The position numbers were made by a program, and so were the translations under genes. Of a DNA stretch of 64,000 nt, positions 59,940-64,000 are shown piece by piece (the first letter of the stretch is position 1; each line of letters begins with the position of its first letter). This DNA comes from Methylotenera_A sp046598525 (GTDB lineage Bacteria; Pseudomonadota; Gammaproteobacteria; Burkholderiales; Methylophilaceae), in NCBI GenBank assembly GCA_046598525.1, contig JBKJIJ010000020.1, positions 1-64,000 of the forward strand. The letters are read 5' to 3'. Under the pieces are notes generated by a model. That model ran no database searches, was not told the origin of the DNA, and saw nothing but the letters and a program-made list of their open reading frames with translations.

Positions 59940-62771
59940 TTAATGCGCACTTTCCCAATTGCTACCCACGCCCACTTCAGCCAATAACGGCACAGATAAT
60001 TTCGCTACATTTTGCATCAATGTTGGCAGGGTGTTTTTGACTAATTCAAGTTCACTATCAGGTACTTCCAGCACCAATTCATCGTGCACTTGCATGATTA
60101 ACTTAGTTTGCAGCTTTTCTTCCCTTAACCATTTATCCACAGCAATCATGGCCAGTTTAATCAAATCTGCCGCAGTGCCTTGCATGGGGGCGTTGATGGC
60201 GGCGCGTTCGGCACCGTTTCTTCTTTGCACATTGGGGCTGTTGATTTCGGGCACCCATAATCGGCGGCCGAAATAGGTTTCAACGTAGCCTTGGGCTTTG
60301 GCGATTTCGCGGGTGTTTTGCATATATTCGCGCACGCCTGGGTAGCGGGCAAAGTAGCGCTCTATGTAGCTGGCGGCGGCGCTGCGTTCAATATTCAGGT
60401 TTTGCGCTAGGCCAAACGCGCTCATGCCGTAGATTAGGCCAAAGTTAATCACTTTGGCGTAACGGCGCTGTTCGTTGTCCACTGCACTGCGTTCAACGCC
60501 AAAAATCTCAGCGGCGGTGGCGCGGTGAATATCTTCATTATTGGCAAACGCTTCCAGCATGCCGGCATCTTGCGATAGGTGCGCCATAATGCGCAGCTCA
60601 ATTTGTGAATAATCGGCAGAAACAATATGCGAGCCTTTGGGTGCAATAAAAGCTTCGCGTATACGACGGCCTTCTGCGCTACGCACAGGAATATTTTGCA
60701 AGTTGGGGTCTGAGCTGGCTAGCCTGCCAGTAATAGCGACGGCTTGGTTGTAGCTGGTATGCACACGGCCCGTTTGCGCGTTAATCATGCGCGGCAGTTT
60801 GTCGGTATAAGTGGATTTTAATTTCGCCAAGCCGCGATATTCCAGCAAAACTTTGGGCAGCGGGTGGTCTAGCGCTAATTCCTGCAATACGTCTTCATCG
60901 GTACTTGGCGCGCCAGAAGGGGTTTTTTTGGTGGATTTAATGCCTAATTTATCAAACAAAATTTCTTGTAATTGCTTAGGGCTGCCTAAGTTAAAAGGCT
61001 GGCCCGCCAACTCATAGGCCTGATTTTCCAGCGCCACCAATTTTGCGCCAATTTCATTGCTTTGAATATTCAACATATCGCGGTCTATCAACACGCCATT
61101 GCGCTCAATGGTAAATAAAATCTGCGAACTTGGCATTTCAATTTGGCTGTAAATAAAGTCTAATTTGGCATCTGCGGCCACTTGCGGATACATGGCCTGA
61201 TGCAGCTGCAAGGTAATATCGGCATCTTCTGCCGCGTATTCGGCCGCCACTTCTACCGTCACTTGGTTAAAGCTAACCGCTTTTGCCCCTTTACCAGCCA
61301 CCTGTTCAAAACTAATCGGCGTAATGCCTAAATGGCGCTCACTTAAGGCATCCATACCGTGCGTTTTGTGCGATTCAAACACATAAGATTGCAGCATGGT
61401 ATCGTGCGCAATACCGTTTAAAGTAATGCCATGATTGGCTAAAATATGTTGGTCGTATTTTAAATTTTGGCCTACTTTTTTAATGTCAGCGTTTTCTAAA
61501 ATCGGTTTAATTTTATTTAGCGTTTCTGCAAAATTTAGCTGCTCTGGCGCATCAAAATAATCATGCGTTAGCGGTAAATAAGCGCCACTACCTGCCTCAA
61601 CACTAAACGATAAACCCACAATTTTTGCGGTCATCGGCTCTAAAGAAGTGGTTTCAGTATCCACACAAATTAGCGTTGCAGATTGCAGTTTTGCCAGCCA
61701 AATGTCTAATTGTTCATTTGTTAATATGGTTTCAAAATGGCGGGTGGTGATTGCTTGGTAATGGATTATTGATGGTGAATGAGCGGCTGGATTCTTCGCT
61801 GCATTCAGAATGACAGATGAGGGTGATGTTGTATTGCCAAATAAATCGCCTGTTTGCTGGCTATTTGTTGCGCTATCACTTTTTAATTCTGGGCTAGCTT
61901 CAGCCAATTCGCGTTGCCATGTTTTAAAATCAAACCTGTCATACAACGCCGCCAGTGTGGCTTTATCTTGGCTTTGCAGCATTAGCGATTCAAAGCTGGC
62001 AGGCATACCTTCAAATTTATCTAAATCGCATTTAATTGTTATTAGCTCGCGGCCTGTTGGCAGCCAAGCTAATGATTTTCTTAGGTTTTCACCCACCACG
62101 CCGCCAAATTTATCGGCGTTAGCGATAATATTATCTAGCGAGCCGTATTCTTGCAGCCATTTTAAGGCGGTTTTTGGGCCGACTTTTTCAACGCCTGGCA
62201 CGTTATCAACCGTGTCGCCAATCAATGTTAAATAGTCCACAATTAATGCTGGTTTTAAGCCGAATTTCGCCTCAACGCCTGCAATATCCAGTATTTCATC
62301 GCCTCTTCTAAAGGCATTGGGCATGGTGTTAATCACTGTTACATGCTCATTCACCAGCTGCGAAATATCTTTGTCGCCAGTGCTGATAATCACGCGCAAG
62401 CCTTGTTTTTCGGCTTGTTTGGCCAAGCAGCCAATCACATCATCGGCTTCTACGTTATCCACCATTAACAGCGGCCAGCCCATGGCTTTAATTGCTTCAT
62501 GCAGCGGCTCAACTTGGCTGCGTAAATCGTCTGGCATGCTGGGACGATTGGCTTTGTACTCAGGGTAAATGTCATCTCTAAAGGTTTTGCCTTTTGCATC
62601 AAACACACACGCGCTATAATCGGCAGGGTAATCTTTGTGCAATTTTCGCAGCATGCTCAATACGCCGCGAATGGCGCCAGTGGGCTCGTTGGCCTTGTTG
62701 CGCAAATCGGGCAGGCCGTGAAATGCGCGATACAAATAAGAAGAACCATCAACAAGCAATAACGTTTTCAT
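59940..62771 (-). CDS. polA: DNA polymerase I with a repeat-coded linker insert
   Basis: 943 residues. The 5'-3' exonuclease (about 1-290), the 3'-5' exonuclease (VDTETTSLEP near 365), and the polymerase domain (motif A ADYSQIELRIMAH, motif B RRYAKVINFGLIYGM, motif C QVHDELVLEV) are complete. Between the first two domains, residues about 316-335 read VILNAAKNPAAHSPS, coded by a dispersed repeat. Because it lies in a flexible linker it should not harm activity. Confidence 0.96.
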   Translation of the reverse strand: MKTLLLVDGSSYLYRAFHGLPDLRNKANEPTGAIRGVLSMLRKLHKDYPADYSACVFDAKGKTFRDDIYPEYKANRPSMPDDLRSQVEPLHEAIKAMGWPLLMVDNVEADDVIGCLAKQAEKQGLRVIISTGDKDISQLVNEHVTVINTMPNAFRRGDEILDIAGVEAKFGLKPALIVDYLTLIGDTVDNVPGVEKVGPKTALKWLQEYGSLDNIIANADKFGGVVGENLRKSLAWLPTGRELITIKCDLDKFEGMPASFESLMLQSQDKATLAALYDRFDFKTWQRELAEASPELKSDSATNSQQTGDLFGNTTSPSSVILNAAKNPAAHSPSIIHYQAITTRHFETILTNEQLDIWLAKLQSATLICVDTETTSLEPMTAKIVGLSFSVEAGSGAYLPLTHDYFDAPEQLNFAETLNKIKPILENADIKKVGQNLKYDQHILANHGITLNGIAHDTMLQSYVFESHKTHGMDALSERHLGITPISFEQVAGKGAKAVSFNQVTVEVAAEYAAEDADITLQLHQAMYPQVAADAKLDFIYSQIEMPSSQILFTIERNGVLIDRDMLNIQSNEIGAKLVALENQAYELAGQPFNLGSPKQLQEILFDKLGIKSTKKTPSGAPSTDEDVLQELALDHPLPKVLLEYRGLAKLKSTYTDKLPRMINAQTGRVHTSYNQAVAITGRLASSDPNLQNIPVRSAEGRRIREAFIAPKGSHIVSADYSQIELRIMAHLSQDAGMLEAFANNEDIHRATAAEIFGVERSAVDNEQRRYAKVINFGLIYGMSAFGLAQNLNIERSAAASYIERYFARYPGVREYMQNTREIAKAQGYVETYFGRRLWVPEINSPNVQRRNGAERAAINAPMQGTAADLIKLAMIAVDKWLREEKLQTKLIMQVHDELVLEVPDSELELVKNTLPTLMQNVAKLSVPLLAEVGVGSNWESAH
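61787..61814. repeat. Dispersed-repeat copy inside polA
   Basis: Read on the minus strand, GTCATTCTGA..GAAGAATCCAG (28 bases) differs at three bases from the end of the 57598-57689 element. It falls in frame at about polA residues 319-328, in the linker between the two exonuclease domains. Confidence 0.85.
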
Positions 62772-62823
62772 AGGCGTGAGATAATATATTTAGTTAATAA
62801 ACAGAATTTATTGAGTCGATAAA

Positions 62824-63546
62824 ATGATAAAAAAATTACCACAAATAACCGAATCAGAATTACTCAATGGCGCAAGCACAGAAACGGAATCCTGGCATGC
62901 TTTTGAGATTATGGCAGAATTTGTGGACGCGACCGAAAGGTTAAAAGAAATTACGCCGGCCGTTTCTATATTTGGTAGCGCGCGCACCAAGCCAGATCAC
63001 CCGTATTATCAATTAACCGAAGACATTGCGCGCTTGTTATCAGATGCTGGTTTTAGCGTGATTTCTGGCGGTGGGCCGGGCATTATGGAAGCCGCTAATA
63101 AGGGCGCTTATGCTGGTGTTGGGCCAAGTGTGGGCTTAAATATTGAGTTGCCGTTTGAACAAAAAGGTAATGATTTTCAAGATATTGATATTAAATTTAA
63201 ATACTTTTTTATGCGCAAGGTGATGTTTGTAAAATACGCCAGCGCTTATGTGGTGATGCCGGGCGGTTTCGGCACTTTAGATGAATTAATGGAAGCAATT
63301 ACGCTGGTGCAAACCGGTAAATCGCGCAAAATCCCCATTATTTTGGTGTGCAAAGATTATTGGGCCGGCTTGGTAGATTGGCTTAAAAATAGCATGGTGC
63401 TGGAAGGCATGGCATCTGAGCAAGATTTGGCGTTAATACAAATGATTGATGACCCCAAAGAGATTGTGAATGCCATCTTTAAACATTACGAATTAACCGG
63501 ATTTGAGCTGACGCCAGCTGAACGTAAAATTCAGCTATATTTATAA
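62824..63546 (+). CDS. LOG-family protein (TIGR00730, YgdH/YvdD-like)
   Basis: 240 residues. The Rossmann-like motifs SGGGPGIMEAANKGA and PGGFGTLDELMEAI are diagnostic. LOG proteins cleave nucleoside 5'-monophosphates to base and ribose 5-phosphate; bacterial members are called cytokinin riboside phosphoribohydrolases or nucleosidases. The physiological substrate is not readable. It is divergent from polA across a 52-bp promoter gap. Confidence 0.92.
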   Translation: MIKKLPQITESELLNGASTETESWHAFEIMAEFVDATERLKEITPAVSIFGSARTKPDHPYYQLTEDIARLLSDAGFSVISGGGPGIMEAANKGAYAGVGPSVGLNIELPFEQKGNDFQDIDIKFKYFFMRKVMFVKYASAYVVMPGGFGTLDELMEAITLVQTGKSRKIPIILVCKDYWAGLVDWLKNSMVLEGMASEQDLALIQMIDDPKEIVNAIFKHYELTGFELTPAERKIQLYL

Positions 63547-63626
63547 GCAACAGCCGTTTTACCCTGCATTTTTAACGCGCTTTTGTTAGAATGAATTAAC
63601 TTAATTATTCTGGCGGCAAAATCCAT

Positions 63627-63992
63627 ATGTTAGCGATGCAAAAACTTAAATTAGCACTGCCAATATTGGCTGTGTCACTATTGCTTGCAAGCCCTAGCTT
63701 TGCTGCGCAGCCTAGTAATTTAGAGCCGCTAGAGCAAGTGCAACCACCACCAAAAGTAATGGATGGCGAGGCGTTGGATGACCCCGCGATTGAGCCGCAA
63801 ATTACTATTCGCAAAAAAGGCAAAGAAACCATTCAGGAATACCGCATTAACGGTGAAATGTACATGATGAAAGTAACGCCTGAGCATGGCGTGCCTTATT
63901 ATTTGCATAAAGAAGATTCTAACGGCGCTTGGGTAAACGTTGGGCCAAACCCACCATTAAGCGTACCAAAATGGATTATTTTTAGATTTTAA
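63627..63992 (+). CDS. DUF2782 periplasmic protein
   Basis: 121 residues. A signal peptide ends near SFAAQ (residue 27). The mature part (ITIRKKGKETIQEYRINGEMYMMKVTP...GVPYYL) matches DUF2782, a small betaproteobacterial family that sits next to polA. Function unknown. The start may be the ATG three codons later (63636). Confidence 0.85.
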   Translation: MLAMQKLKLALPILAVSLLLASPSFAAQPSNLEPLEQVQPPPKVMDGEALDDPAIEPQITIRKKGKETIQEYRINGEMYMMKVTPEHGVPYYLHKEDSNGAWVNVGPNPPLSVPKWIIFRF

Positions 63993-64000
63993 AGCCAGGT

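Overview
The window reads as a chromosomal segment of a low-GC betaproteobacterium, most likely of the family Methylophilaceae (Methylotenera-like). The protein sequences and local gene orders (rpmG-rpmB, dusB-fis-purH-purD, polA beside a DUF2782 gene, cstA with a yjiX-type gene) fit that group. No methylotrophy gene lies in the window, so the family assignment is an inference.

Region by region. 1-5900: end of the ribosomal-protein superoperon (rplR end, rpsE, rpmD, rplO, secY, rpmJ, rpsM, rpsK, rpsD, rpoA, rplQ), closed by a strong terminator. 5947-10273: glutaredoxin-like protein, MgtE, an MscS channel, rpmG-rpmB and dut. 10469-15631: a LysR regulator divergent from two SDR-type oxidoreductases, then a TonB-dependent receptor. 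15756-20775: coaBC, a HELLH membrane-anchored protein, radC, a peroxiredoxin and glutathione reductase.

20912-36513 is a large nitrate/nitrite assimilation locus, all on the minus strand. One unit is nirB, a NarK-type transporter, a 53-residue membrane protein, a PP2C/Ser-Thr kinase fusion, nirD and nasA. A second is nasT, a regulatory leader, the nitrate ABC transporter nasFED and a porin. A third encodes a small exported protein built of exact 36-residue repeats. All three units start with a sigma-54 (-24/-12) promoter preceded, about 90 bp upstream, by the same motif GCRC-N7-GTGC-AARC-GCAC. This suggests a common NtrC-type nitrogen control that includes the unknown repeat protein. The nasT-nasF leader carries two hairpins with A1/G4 hexaloops followed by an intrinsic terminator, the signature of ANTAR antitermination.

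36602-54138: an MsbA-like ABC exporter, cstA with three small overlapping genes and a four-copy 13-bp tandem repeat in front, lgt, a PAS/GGDEF/EAL protein, ilvD, a hexose-phosphate mutarotase, a cytochrome c, an amino-acid permease, an M18 aminopeptidase, hemF and purD. 54165-64000: purH, fis, dusB, a YkgJ-type protein, a CinA-like protein, a TPR-DUF2971 fusion, polA, a LOG-family protein and a DUF2782 protein.

The strongest unexplained signal is a set of palindromic repeats. Several sit in frame inside conserved genes: two in nasA, one in polA, one in hemF. The hemF copy aligns without gaps over 70 bp to an intergenic copy upstream of dusB, and the stem arms differ by compensatory changes while the loop is kept. 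No rRNA, tRNA, CRISPR array, transposase or prophage gene was seen.
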